DNA of 54,186 bases from CAWJHE01 sp964614855 (GCA_964614855.1 CAZTMX010000001.1:1-54186), one strand, 5' to 3'. Positions 35,468 to 43,494 are shown, counted from the stretch's first letter. Translations and numbers: made by a program. Notes: generated by a model from the sequence alone, not told the origin.

Positions 35468-36136
35468 ATGAAGGACATCAAACAACATAAACGTGTCAAC
35501 GACATCCTTTTAGGACCGCTCGAAAGGCCGGCTTTGAAATGGCTGGCTGCGCACACCCCTGCCTGGATTGGCCCGGATCACATGACGCTTATCGGCATCC
35601 TGGGCACCCTGGTCATTGTTGCGGGATACTGGCTGAGTAATTTGCACACAGGCTATCTTTGGTTGGCCAGCCTGGGGTTTGTCATCAATTGGTATGGAGA
35701 CAGCCTGGACGGCACCATTGCCCGCTACCGCCACAAGGAACGCCCGGTGTACGGGTTCTTTGTCGACCACACCGTGGATGCCTTTAGTGAAGTGCTTGTT
35801 TTTATCGGGATGGGTTTATCCCCTTTTGTTCGTTTAGACCTGGCGCTGCTGGCATTGGTCGGGTATATGCTGTTGTCCATCCTGGTGTACCTGCGTACCT
35901 GCATCAAGGGGGAGTTTGTTATTTCTTATGGTAAGCTCGGACCCACCGAGGCGCGCCTGATCGCCATCGGCGCCAATACGCTGATCTTCTTTATCGGAAA
36001 CCCCGGGTTGACTTTGCTCGGTTTTTCAGCCACTGTTTACGATTGGATCATAGTTCTCATCATCGCCTTGTTGTTTGCCATTGCGCTCTCTACCGCTATC
36101 AAGCAGATAACGCTGCTGGCAAAAGCAGGACAATAA
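35468..36136 (+). CDS. CDP-alcohol phosphatidyltransferase family protein
   Basis: 222 residues with about six transmembrane helices. The catalytic signature D-x2-DG-x2-AR-x8-G-x3-D-x3-D is complete: DSLDGTIARYRHKERPVYG, then FFVDHTVD. The four Asp bind metal and activate the alcohol. Family members make phosphatidylinositol phosphate, phosphatidylglycerol phosphate, archaetidyl lipids and others. 'GPDHMTLIGILGTLVIVAGYWL' is the typical start of helix 2. The partner acyltransferase upstream suggests a phosphoinositol-type or glycerol-type lipid. CAGGAG precedes the ATG. The exact alcohol substrate is not readable. Confidence 0.9.
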   Translation: MKDIKQHKRVNDILLGPLERPALKWLAAHTPAWIGPDHMTLIGILGTLVIVAGYWLSNLHTGYLWLASLGFVINWYGDSLDGTIARYRHKERPVYGFFVDHTVDAFSEVLVFIGMGLSPFVRLDLALLALVGYMLLSILVYLRTCIKGEFVISYGKLGPTEARLIAIGANTLIFFIGNPGLTLLGFSATVYDWIIVLIIALLFAIALSTAIKQITLLAKAGQ

Positions 36137-36212
36137 CCAACCAGATTTAGCAGGTTAGGGTCAACAAGAATCCGCCAAACGTCAGCAATAATGAGAATTT
36201 ACTGGGACTTTA

Positions 36213-36242
36213 TTGCTATTTCTTGATTTTTCTGCATAATAT
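36213..36242 (+). promoter_or_regulatory. Possible promoter of the modular secreted protein
   Basis: TTGCTA (36213-36218), 18 bases, TAATAT (36237-36242). It leaves a leader of about 107 bases with several short inverted repeats (AGCGA/TCGCT, ATACA/TGTAT, TTGCG/CGCAA) before AAGGAG and the ATG at 36357. Confidence 0.45.
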
Positions 36243-36356
36243 TAATATGGCAGCGAAGGTCTCGCTTTATACAATGCCGGGTTCCGCCTGCGGTTTGTAT
36301 TTGCGTTGATCTGCGCAATAACAATCTAGCGTAGGGATAATAATAAGGAGAAACCT

Positions 36357-38426
36357 ATGATGAAACTTATGCGATTCTTGATTATCCTCTCCCTGATCAT
36401 CTCAGTCTCAGCAACGTTCCCGGGCGCTGCCAGGGCAGATGATCCAACACCAGGGGCTCCGGTGGGCGGCGGAATCTCGGTGTACTTACCGACAATTTTC
36501 ACCAATCGGTATTACACGGTCAGCGGGCAGGTCACTGGGACCGAAGGGGAACCACTCTCCGGGGTCAGCATAACCAGCGGCAACGGAGAGACAACCTTTA
36601 CAGATCAGAACGGTGTCTATGCCCTCAAAGTGCTCATGGGTGAAACCGACCTGGCAGCGCAAAAGGACGGCTTTGCGTTCTCACCCACAGCCTTGGAACT
36701 TAACGTCACCAGCACCCTGGTTGGGCAAGATTTTTCTGCCATGGCTGCTTGCGTGGAAGGTCTGCAGAATACCAGCTTCGAAACTTGGGACTCTTGGTGG
36801 ATCACGGGCGGAGGAGCTGATTATACGAATATTAACAGCCATACCGGTGGAGTATCGATGCTGACCGGGATTCTCTCCTCGATAGACAATACTTACAACT
36901 GGTCGACTGTTACCACACCTTTGATCGCCATCCCCGCGGCAGCTACCTCGGTGACTCTACGCACCTGGTTTTATACCCTCAGCACAGATACAATCCTGCA
37001 GGTCTCCGATGCTCCCAGCGCAGGTCTATTTGGTGAAACGATCGCTGCATACGATGCCCAGTATGTGATGATCCTGGACGGCAGCAACAACCTGCTGGAG
37101 ACCCTGATGTGGGTGCAGGCTGATGCAAATACCTGGACAAACCACGTCTTCGACCTGACAAAGTGGGCTGGCGAATCGATCAAGATTCAAATTGGCACCT
37201 ACAATGACGGCGAGGACGGTGTCACAGCTATGTTTGTGGATGATGTCACGCTGGAGATATGCGATACAGTCCTACCTCCTCCTCCTCCTCCCGCTATTTG
37301 CTACAACGGTCTGTACAACAGCGGGTTTGAGTACGTAGGTGATTGGAAAATCCCGTTGACGGCGTATCCTGCCAACTACTCATCCACATACTCTTATGCT
37401 GGTGTCACATCCATGCGTACCGGTATTCCGCTGGATAAGCTGGTCAATGTATACAGCTACTCGGATGCCTGGCAGACGGTTACCATCCCGGCGGACGCAA
37501 CCAGCGCCTGGTTAAATATCAAGCTGCTGCCGATGAGCGAAGAGCCGGAGGTGGCTACCAGCCTGGCTGCCATTGAGCGGGATGTGGATCCAGGCGCGCC
37601 AATGGCAGGCAGCACCTGGGGCGACTCGGAGCTGGCACTGGATGCAGCATATATCCTGGTGCTCAACCCTTACACACAAACCATCATTAAGACCATCTGG
37701 TACAAGGAGAACCGCAACTCCACCTACTGGCTGGACAAAAGCTGGGATTTGATGGAGTTTGCCGGCAAGACCATCCGTATCCAGTTCGGCGTCTACAATG
37801 ACGGATACAATGGGCAATCGGTGATGTATGTCGATGAAGCCTACGTGGATATCTGCACCGGCGCACTCCCGCCTCCGCCTCCTCCTCCACCACCACCTCT
37901 ATGCGAAGAGCGTATTGATAACAATAGCTTCGAAGTCACCTCCGACTGGTATATCCCGCCGACAGCTTTCTCTGCCGGTTACTCGACCTACCGGGCACAC
38001 TGGGGTGTACGATCGATGCGCACCGGGATCAAGTATCTCTCGCAGAATAAGTTCAGCTACTCGGACTTCGGACAGGTGGTCACCGTCCCATGGTGGGCCG
38101 ATACAGCCTCCCTGAGTATGTACCTGTTCAATTCCAGCAGCGAGCCGTATTCGGTGGCTTTGGCAGACCAGCCCAACATGGCTGAATTTGGCGATGTCAT
38201 TCTCTACGGCGATATCCAGTACCTGTTGGTGTTAGATCTCTACGGCAACTGGATCGATACCCTGCTCTGGCAGCGGACAAATGAGCAATATTGGAAGTAT
38301 GTCTCCGTTGATCTATCCAAGTATGCGGGGCACACGATCAAGCTGCAGTGGGGTACTTACAATGACGGTTGGGGCGGTGTCACATCCATGTTTGTGGACG
38401 ATGTCTCGCTGATAGCCTGCCCATAA
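36357..38426 (+). CDS. Secreted protein with three repeated beta modules
   Basis: 689 residues. The signal peptide (MMKLMRFLIILSLIISVSATFPGAARA) ends near residue 27. A short linker with 'ISVYLPTIF' leads into a carboxypeptidase-regulatory-like domain ('YTVSGQVTGTEGEPLSGVSITS...DQNGVYALKV', about residues 55-125). Three homologous modules of about 170-190 residues follow. Each starts with a Cys and an 'N.SFE' motif and ends in 'G.YNDG..GV.AMFVDDV.L..C', and they are separated by runs of 6 and 10 Pro. The modules look like carbohydrate- or protein-binding jelly rolls with a terminal disulfide. No catalytic motif is seen. It is probably a surface or matrix protein. It has an AAGGAG site and ends at a good terminator. 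Confidence 0.85.
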   Translation: MMKLMRFLIILSLIISVSATFPGAARADDPTPGAPVGGGISVYLPTIFTNRYYTVSGQVTGTEGEPLSGVSITSGNGETTFTDQNGVYALKVLMGETDLAAQKDGFAFSPTALELNVTSTLVGQDFSAMAACVEGLQNTSFETWDSWWITGGGADYTNINSHTGGVSMLTGILSSIDNTYNWSTVTTPLIAIPAAATSVTLRTWFYTLSTDTILQVSDAPSAGLFGETIAAYDAQYVMILDGSNNLLETLMWVQADANTWTNHVFDLTKWAGESIKIQIGTYNDGEDGVTAMFVDDVTLEICDTVLPPPPPPAICYNGLYNSGFEYVGDWKIPLTAYPANYSSTYSYAGVTSMRTGIPLDKLVNVYSYSDAWQTVTIPADATSAWLNIKLLPMSEEPEVATSLAAIERDVDPGAPMAGSTWGDSELALDAAYILVLNPYTQTIIKTIWYKENRNSTYWLDKSWDLMEFAGKTIRIQFGVYNDGYNGQSVMYVDEAYVDICTGALPPPPPPPPPPLCEERIDNNSFEVTSDWYIPPTAFSAGYSTYRAHWGVRSMRTGIKYLSQNKFSYSDFGQVVTVPWWADTASLSMYLFNSSSEPYSVALADQPNMAEFGDVILYGDIQYLLVLDLYGNWIDTLLWQRTNEQYWKYVSVDLSKYAGHTIKLQWGTYNDGWGGVTSMFVDDVSLIACP

Positions 38427-38443
38427 GCCTCTGATTTTTCAAG

Positions 38444-38475
38444 AACTGCCGGGTTTCACTGCCCGGCAGTTTTTC
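38444..38475 (+). terminator. Terminator after the modular secreted protein
   Basis: AACTGCCGGG (38444-38453) pairs with CCCGGCAGTT (38462-38471) and is followed by a TTTTTC run. Confidence 0.9.
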
Positions 38476-38479
38476 TATG

Positions 38480-38485
38480 TATAAT
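38480..38485 (+). promoter_or_regulatory. -10 box directly before the glycosyltransferase-like gene
   Basis: TATAAT at 38480-38485 with the ATG at 38492, so transcription would begin at the start codon. No convincing -35 is visible; the upstream terminator stem occupies that region. Confidence 0.5.
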
Positions 38486-38491
38486 GAAAGG

Positions 38492-39967
38492 ATGAAAAAC
38501 GCCGGCTGGAAGATCAGAATTGGCATTTTTTTAACCTGCCTGTTTTTTTACTTGGCTTTTTGGAACGGGAAAGGGGTTTCAATCGACGGCATTGTCATGT
38601 TCCAATATGCCAAATCCCTACTGTTCCAGCGGTCGCTGGTGATGAACCCACCGGTGGTGTGGGGGCAAGAATTTACCGTCAGCCGCTGGCCGATTGGCTT
38701 GACCCTGGCGTATACGCCCATTCTGTGGCTCCTGGTTAAGGTCCCCTGGCTTTCCAGTAACCGCATCACCAAGATCCCTTATGATGCTGGGGTAGATTTC
38801 AGCAATAAATTCTTCAATGACCCGGCATACCAGTATGCCTCGCTTTTGCATCCCCTGGTGACCGCGATTTCTGCTGTGCTTGTCTATGAGCTTGGCCGGC
38901 TGCTTGGCTTATCGCAAAAGAAGGCCATCGCCGCAGCCCTGGTCTTTGGGCTGGCCTCCCCTGCAGCAGTCTACACCCGCTATGATTACGCCCAACCACT
39001 GGCTTCCATGTTTATCCTGGCGGCTGTGGTTTGTGTTCTCAAAGCCAGGCATGGCAACCGCTTGCTTCTTTTGCTTGGTGGGGCAGCGGCAGGGTTGGCG
39101 GTTTTGACCCGCCCTGAAACGCTCATCATCCCCGGATTGCCCTTATGCCTGGCTGTTTTCACAATCTCTCCGGTGCGAGACAATGAGAAGGGTTGGTTTT
39201 CCATGGCTCGGCTGTCCAACCTGCTGCGGTTTGCTATCCCGCTTCTGCTGGGGGTACTGGTTGTGTTATGGTGGAACGATCTGCGCTTTGGCAGCTGGAC
39301 AGATACCGGCTATTCCGGCGAGATCAACCGCTTTGTTCTGCTGTGGGATCGCTTCCTGCCTGCCCTGGTTGCCAACCTGGTCAGCCCGGGGCGCGGGATT
39401 TTCATCTTTTTTCCCCTCAGTCTGCTGAGTGTTGCAGGCATTTTCAGCCTTGGTAGGCGCGACCCGTGGTCGGGCTGGCTGCTTGGCACGGTGATCGCTG
39501 GTTCCTGGCTCATGTACTCCGCCTGGTACCAGTGGGCAGCCGGCATTTCCTGGGGGCCGCGTTTCCTGATCCCGCTTATGCCCTACCTGGCTGTGCTCTC
39601 CTGGTTTAGCTTGGATGCTTTAAAGATAAGAAACCCCAGGATCAAAGGAACAATCTGGCTGGGCCTGGCATTGCTCGGGTTGCCAGCGACGATGCAAGGC
39701 ATGCTCTTCCACCCGCTGCGCTTTTACGGTTTGTTGAACCTGGACAACCAGACAGTCAGCGAAGGTCTATACCATTTCTTACCGCAAATGTCGCCTGTCT
39801 TCAGCGGTTGGGGCGATGCGCTGTCGCTGGTGCACTATCGCAATGTTTGGATCGAATCCGCCATCCAGAACGGCTCTGGATGGGTGTATTTGAGCCTGCT
39901 GCTCCTGCTGCTGGCAGCCTGTGCCTGGTTTTGGGTTTGGGTCTTACCCCGCGCCGGCAACACTTGA
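38492..39967 (+). CDS. Multi-spanning membrane glycosyltransferase-like protein
   Basis: 491 residues starting MKNAGWKIRIGIFLTCLFFYLAFW, with ten or more hydrophobic helices and a charged loop after helix 1 ('GKGVSIDGIVMFQYAKSLLFQRSLVM'). The 'DG..MF.YA' loop resembles the acidic motif in the first extracellular loop of GT-C glycosyltransferases (PMT/ArnT/dolichyl-phosphate-mannose type), which move a sugar from a lipid carrier outside the membrane. The resemblance is of topology and motif, not a clear family match. The ATG at 38492 is favoured over 38477 because the former sits at the expected transcription start. It is probably single-gene. Confidence 0.7.
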   Translation: MKNAGWKIRIGIFLTCLFFYLAFWNGKGVSIDGIVMFQYAKSLLFQRSLVMNPPVVWGQEFTVSRWPIGLTLAYTPILWLLVKVPWLSSNRITKIPYDAGVDFSNKFFNDPAYQYASLLHPLVTAISAVLVYELGRLLGLSQKKAIAAALVFGLASPAAVYTRYDYAQPLASMFILAAVVCVLKARHGNRLLLLLGGAAAGLAVLTRPETLIIPGLPLCLAVFTISPVRDNEKGWFSMARLSNLLRFAIPLLLGVLVVLWWNDLRFGSWTDTGYSGEINRFVLLWDRFLPALVANLVSPGRGIFIFFPLSLLSVAGIFSLGRRDPWSGWLLGTVIAGSWLMYSAWYQWAAGISWGPRFLIPLMPYLAVLSWFSLDALKIRNPRIKGTIWLGLALLGLPATMQGMLFHPLRFYGLLNLDNQTVSEGLYHFLPQMSPVFSGWGDALSLVHYRNVWIESAIQNGSGWVYLSLLLLLLAACAWFWVWVLPRAGNT

Positions 39968-39986
39968 TGCGCACGCCTTTTGCTGG

Positions 39987-40718
39987 CTAGAGTGCAGTTA
40001 GGTTCGGCGGGCAGTTCAGGCGTTTCTTGGGCAAGGGGGAGGCGTACCCGCCGGCTTTGCTGGTGCGCAGGTTTTGCAGCACCATCCCCTGTGCCTGCAC
40101 CATGGCGCACTTGACCGGGTCAAGCACCGGCACACCCAGGCGCTTGCTCAGCTCGATTTCCAAACCGGCCAGCACTGCGCCTGCCAGGATCAGCACCTCA
40201 GCGCCGTCTTGCTCGATGGCGCGCTGGCCGGCTTGCTGGAAGGCCAGGATGCGCGCTTCGCCGGGTTCAGCTGCCTGGATGACCGACATATCCACGGTTT
40301 GCACACTGGCAAAACGCTCGCGAAACCCGTGTTGGAATGCCAGCCTGCTCAACACCGGTCGCATACGGGTCAGTGGGCTGAGCAGCGAAAAGCTGTGCCC
40401 CAACTGGACGGCGGTGACCATCGACGCTTCCGCGATGCCGATCACCGGCTGCGCAGCGATCTCCCGCCCGCCCGCCAGCCCCGGGTCGCTGTAACAGGCG
40501 ATGACAAAGGCGTCCGAATCATGGCGCCAGCGGGCGATCTCTTCGCATACCCCCACAGCTGAGATTTCCGCCTCCAGGTAACCTTCGATGGTGTTCGGCC
40601 CCATTTCCGGTGTGACCATGCGGATTTGTGTACCGGCAAAGCTGGCCAGTTCGGCTGCAGTCTTGATCCCTTCGCTGACCTTTGGGTTAGTATTGCCGTT
40701 AATCACTGTGATAATCAT
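39987..40718 (-). CDS. Asp/Glu/hydantoin racemase-fold protein, second Cys missing
   Basis: 243 residues starting MIITVINGNTNPKVSEGI, with AAGGAG upstream; 29 further in-frame codons would overlap the gene before it. The family is clear from 'INGNTN', 'DAFVIACYSDPGLAGGRE' (first catalytic Cys75), 'QPVIGIAEASM' and 'GVPVLDPVKCAMVQA'. In hydantoin and aspartate racemases a second Cys lies in 'LGCAGM'; here the matching segment is ILAGAVLAG with Gly at the Cys position (about 180). Two-base racemisation is therefore unlikely. Decarboxylase or isomerase relatives use a single Cys. It follows the histidine phosphatase with 19 bases between them and is probably co-transcribed. Confidence 0.8.
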   Translation of the reverse strand: MIITVINGNTNPKVSEGIKTAAELASFAGTQIRMVTPEMGPNTIEGYLEAEISAVGVCEEIARWRHDSDAFVIACYSDPGLAGGREIAAQPVIGIAEASMVTAVQLGHSFSLLSPLTRMRPVLSRLAFQHGFRERFASVQTVDMSVIQAAEPGEARILAFQQAGQRAIEQDGAEVLILAGAVLAGLEIELSKRLGVPVLDPVKCAMVQAQGMVLQNLRTSKAGGYASPLPKKRLNCPPNLTAL

Positions 40719-40737
40719 GGCTTGTGTGCTCCTTTGT

Positions 40738-41571
40738 TTAGGTAACCAGGTGAGATGGAAGGAAATCCAGCCGGTTGTGATACACCAGGCGAACTTCGCT
40801 CTCAAGGAAATCCACCCGCGAGATGGCGGTATTGTTCAACGACAGCCATGTCCTGGCTTTTGGGTTTTCCTCACCCACCTGGATGGGCGAGGGGATATCC
40901 AGGATGGCGCCCATTAAATAATTGTAGAAACCGCCGTGGCTGACCAGGGCGATGCGGTCATCGCTGCCGCCGTGGCGCGCCAGCAGCTCTGCCAGCAGCC
41001 GTTTGGCGCGCTGCACACGCTGCTCGCGCGTCTCAAAGGGACGGTTCCACCAGCCACCCGCCGGAAAATCCGGCAGGATGAGCTCGGGAAAATTTTCATC
41101 GAAGTAGGAATGGTCGTTGCCGGGCAAACCGACCAGCTCGCCGCTGGCAGGATCTGCCAGGAAGATGCCGCCACCCTCGTGCAGGTCTGATAATGCTTGC
41201 AGCGGCATGTCCAGTTTCTGGGCTATCACGCTCGCGGTCTGGATGGTGCGCACCATCAGGCTGCAGTACAGGTGGGTAAAGCCGAACCCGCGGGCATTTT
41301 GCAGGTCGTCTGGGTCGAAGACCAGGTTGGGGTTGGCTGGGAGTGGGCCGCCCGTTGGAGCGGAGGCATTCTTCGCAGATTCCTTGGGCGTTCCAGGAGC
41401 GGTTTGACGGCCGGTGTGGTTCTCCCCAGCCAGGAAATCTGCCAGGCTGAGCGCCTGCTGCCAGCCGGTAGCGGTGATCTCGGGGTCTGCTTGCCGTGCG
41501 CTTTCGCTGCCGGTCAGGACATACAGGGCGTTGTTGTGTGATTGGGCGTGGCGGATGTAGTAAAGCTGCAT
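40738..41571 (-). CDS. Histidine phosphatase family protein (PGM-like)
   Basis: 277 residues starting MQLYYIRHAQSHNNAL. The RHxx motif holds the catalytic His8. 'LYCSLMVRTIQTASVIAQKLDMPL' provides the second Arg, 'GGGIF' follows, and 'RIALVSHGGFYNYLMGAIL' provides the second His. The family includes phosphoglycerate mutases and broad small-molecule phosphatases. About residues 55-80 are a low-complexity insertion (Gly/Ala/Lys/Thr). The substrate is unknown. It has a good promoter at 41692-41720 and a leader of about 115 bases. The racemase-fold gene follows. Confidence 0.88.
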   Translation of the reverse strand: MQLYYIRHAQSHNNALYVLTGSESARQADPEITATGWQQALSLADFLAGENHTGRQTAPGTPKESAKNASAPTGGPLPANPNLVFDPDDLQNARGFGFTHLYCSLMVRTIQTASVIAQKLDMPLQALSDLHEGGGIFLADPASGELVGLPGNDHSYFDENFPELILPDFPAGGWWNRPFETREQRVQRAKRLLAELLARHGGSDDRIALVSHGGFYNYLMGAILDIPSPIQVGEENPKARTWLSLNNTAISRVDFLESEVRLVYHNRLDFLPSHLVT

Positions 41572-41911
41572 GCTCTCAAAGCTCCTGATCTTGGCAGCGC
41601 ATGGTTGTTACGTTGCGCTATTGGTGATGCGCCAGTGTTGATGCGCAAAGGAATATGCGTTTTGATGGTTCGTTCTTTTTCAAGTCATAATAGTGTAATT
41701 GATTGCTGTAAAGTTGTCAAAGCGTGTAGTGGCTCCAAGCTGACCGGGAATATCACAATCATGTATAGACAACCCACCATGCGCCTGAAAAATCTCTAAG
41801 AAAAATGGTCGGAAAAAGTGCTATACTAGGAATGTTGTCTAACAGACTACCGCTGCCTGTGCTTTTTGTAATTCAGAAATAGCCCGGCAAAACCAAAAGG
41901 AGTAGCATGTT
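41572..41911. other. 340-base intergenic stretch between two divergent genes
   Basis: It contains the minus-strand promoter of the histidine phosphatase gene (41692-41720), its roughly 115-base leader with repeated GATGCGC words, a lone TATACT (41822-41827) that may serve the LysM gene on the plus strand, and AAGGAG at about 41899. No coding region is seen. Confidence 0.6.
41692..41720 (-). promoter_or_regulatory. Promoter of the histidine phosphatase gene
   Basis: Minus strand: TTGACA (41720-41715), exactly 17 bases, TACACT (41697-41692). Confidence 0.75.
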
Positions 41912-42631
41912 ATGAATAAAATGAAAAATAGGCAAGGGATCACCCATATCGCGGTCAAGACCGTCCTGGTTTTGGCCATGGTGTTGGCGGTTTTTGCCCA
42001 AACCACCCCGGCTGCCGCCGTCACGTGCAAATTCAAACATAAAGTCAAAGCAGGGGAAAACCTGATCGGGATCGGCCAGATGTACCAGTATGACTGGCGC
42101 GAGATTGCTGAAGCCAGCGATCTCAAGGAGCCGTATGTGCTTTCGGTGGGGATGACGCTGTGTATCCCCGGCGGGACAAAACCGTCTGAAACGACCACAA
42201 CCACAACAACCGATGCCACCGGCACGCAAACAACCACCACGACCAAGGTCTCACCTAGCCTGACCACCGGTTCTTCAATGAACTCGGTGTATGTCAAGGT
42301 GGAAGGCTTCCCCAAGAATACACCCTATTCAGTGCGCATCCAGGGTGTAGATAACAAGGGACAGCCGAACGGGATTTGCCCATTAAAGGTCAGCAAGTTC
42401 AACCCGCTGGATATTATCCCCGACTGCCAGATCGGCCGGCTGCGCACCGATAAGAACGGCTTCTACGAAGGCTGGTTCCGTATCCCTGTGGGCGTAGAGC
42501 AGACTTCCGAAATGGCAGTGTGCGTCAAAAACCAGTTGACGGATAATGTCTCCTGCGGTAACTTCGAGAACCCATTCTATACGTACAGTGCGTACACAGC
42601 CAGCCTGGGCTGCGCCAAGTGGGCGCGCTAG
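41912..42631 (+). CDS. Secreted LysM-domain protein
   Basis: 239 residues. A signal peptide (NKMKNRQGITHIAVKTVLVLAMVLAVFAQTTPAAA) ends near residue 36. A single LysM domain follows: 'CKFKHKVKAGENLIGIGQMYQYDWREIAEASDLKEPYVLSVGMTLCIPGG', flanked by two Cys that could form a disulfide. A Thr-rich linker ('TTTTTTDATGTQTTTTTK') leads to a C-terminal beta domain of about 115 residues with four Cys, not recognised. LysM binds the GlcNAc backbone of peptidoglycan or chitin-like glycans, so this is a cell-surface protein. AAGGAG lies eight bases before the ATG; a strong terminator follows. Confidence 0.85.
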   Translation: MNKMKNRQGITHIAVKTVLVLAMVLAVFAQTTPAAAVTCKFKHKVKAGENLIGIGQMYQYDWREIAEASDLKEPYVLSVGMTLCIPGGTKPSETTTTTTTDATGTQTTTTTKVSPSLTTGSSMNSVYVKVEGFPKNTPYSVRIQGVDNKGQPNGICPLKVSKFNPLDIIPDCQIGRLRTDKNGFYEGWFRIPVGVEQTSEMAVCVKNQLTDNVSCGNFENPFYTYSAYTASLGCAKWAR

Positions 42632-42663
42632 GCTAAGTCAAATTCATTTCTCAAGATCAAGAC

Positions 42664-42696
42664 GGAGCTGTCCAAAAATACTGGACAGCTCCTTTG
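42664..42696 (+). terminator. Terminator after the LysM gene
   Basis: GGAGCTGTCC (42664-42673) pairs with GGACAGCTCC (42683-42692), loop of nine bases, then TTT. Confidence 0.88.
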
Positions 42697-42746
42697 CATT
42701 CTTGTAGATATTAATATAATTGATATATATTTACCCATTTCACTAC

Positions 42747-42775
42747 TTGACATGACAATAATTTGATGCTATACA
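42747..42775 (+). promoter_or_regulatory. Promoter of the exported peptide gene
   Basis: TTGACA (42747-42752), exactly 17 bases, TATACA (42770-42775). Confidence 0.75.
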
Positions 42776-42974
42776 ATTCTTAACAATCAAAAAATTCGGG
42801 CGCGAATTACTGATCACCTTTTGATTGTCAACCACTCACCCTTTCATTGATTCAACAAAGAAAATCGCTGACCTTTTTGGGTTTCATTTTCTGTTTGATT
42901 GCCTGCCAATCATCCGCTGTTTTCGGATTGGACAGCAGGTTTTTGAACCCTATCTTAAGAAAGGAGAATATTTC

Positions 42975-43148
42975 GTGAAGACCTACATTGCAATCCTCAT
43001 CACCATCATCTTGCTCATTGGTTCGACATCGCCCGCCCTTGCAGCCGCAAAGGCGCGTGGGGACTTTGGGCTGGGCAATGTCAACCAGAATTTTGTCGGC
43101 GTCGAAATCCCGCCACCCTGGGACTTGCCGCCAGGACTGCTACACTAA
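42975..43148 (+). CDS. Small exported peptide, 57 residues
   Basis: The start is the GTG at 42975, preceded by AAAGGAG (42959-42966), rather than a longer in-frame ORF that would put the leader structure in coding sequence. Residues 1-23 (MKTYIAILITIILLIGSTSPALA) are a typical signal peptide with an ALA cleavage site. The mature part would be about 34 residues, starting AAKARGDFGLGNVNQNFVG and ending in a Pro-rich piece (IPPPWDLPPGLLH). No Cys is present. I know no family for it. Promoter, long leader, ribosome site and terminator form a complete unit. It could be a signalling or toxic peptide, or a short remnant of a longer protein; no frameshifted continuation is convincing. Confidence 0.6.
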   Translation: MKTYIAILITIILLIGSTSPALAAAKARGDFGLGNVNQNFVGVEIPPPWDLPPGLLH

Positions 43149-43271
43149 TATCGCCATCTATTTCAAAATAACTCCATCCGATATGGGGGCGCCTTTGCGG
43201 GTAGGATTTGAACTCGGCGGATGGAGCTTATCTAAAATGAATAATTACCGCACCATCAGTGTGGCTCACCC

Positions 43272-43306
43272 AGGCTGGAAAGTGAAAACTCACTACCAGC
43301 CTTTTC
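43272..43306 (+). terminator. Terminator after the exported peptide gene
   Basis: AGGCTGG..AGTGA pairs with TCACT..CCAGCCT (43272-43285 with 43290-43302), followed by TTTTC. Confidence 0.8.
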
Positions 43307-43346
43307 TATCCATTCTCGCTGCCAACTCGTGTCCGGATACCCGGAA

Positions 43347-43375
43347 TTGCTTTTTCCCCTTCTTTTATCTATAAT
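43347..43375 (+). promoter_or_regulatory. Promoter of the SIR2-CHAT operon
   Basis: TTGCTT (43347-43352), exactly 17 bases, TATAAT (43370-43375). Confidence 0.7.
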
Positions 43376-43494
43376 ATTTTTAATTAACCTTGTCATATGA
43401 AGCTTTATACTCATCATCTCTTTTTTGATCAGCTCTTTGTGTGCCTGGCAGATTTGCCAATCCAACCTGGTACCCGTTCAGGAGGCATCCAACT

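Larger units (their letters stand above)
42632..42974 (+). other. 343-base intergenic stretch with terminator, promoter and leader
   Basis: It holds the LysM-gene terminator, a clear promoter (42747-42775) and a leader of about 190 bases before the exported peptide gene. The leader starts with a strong nested fold: CAATCAAAA (from 42784) pairs with TTTTGATTG (about 42822-42830), enclosing AATTCG-GGCG-CGAATT (42793-42808). No coding region is convincing in the leader. Confidence 0.65.
43149..43494 (+). other. 346-base intergenic stretch before the SIR2-like gene
   Basis: It holds a hairpin with a 9-bp perfect stem (CTCCATCCG 43172-43180 with CGGATGGAG 43218-43226), a terminator (43272-43306), a promoter (43347-43375) and a leader of about 110 bases that ends in AGGAGG (43480-43485). 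The DNA is clearly more A/T-rich than the operon that follows. No coding region is seen. Confidence 0.6.

Noticed and set aside
43200..43220. tRNA T-arm-like GAGTTCAAATCC on the minus strand
   Set aside because: T-stem bases do not pair and no D- or anticodon arm is found.
42988..43374. 128-codon open frame overlapping the exported peptide gene in another frame
   Set aside because: It has no ribosome site and no signal or family features, and it runs through the hairpin and terminator.
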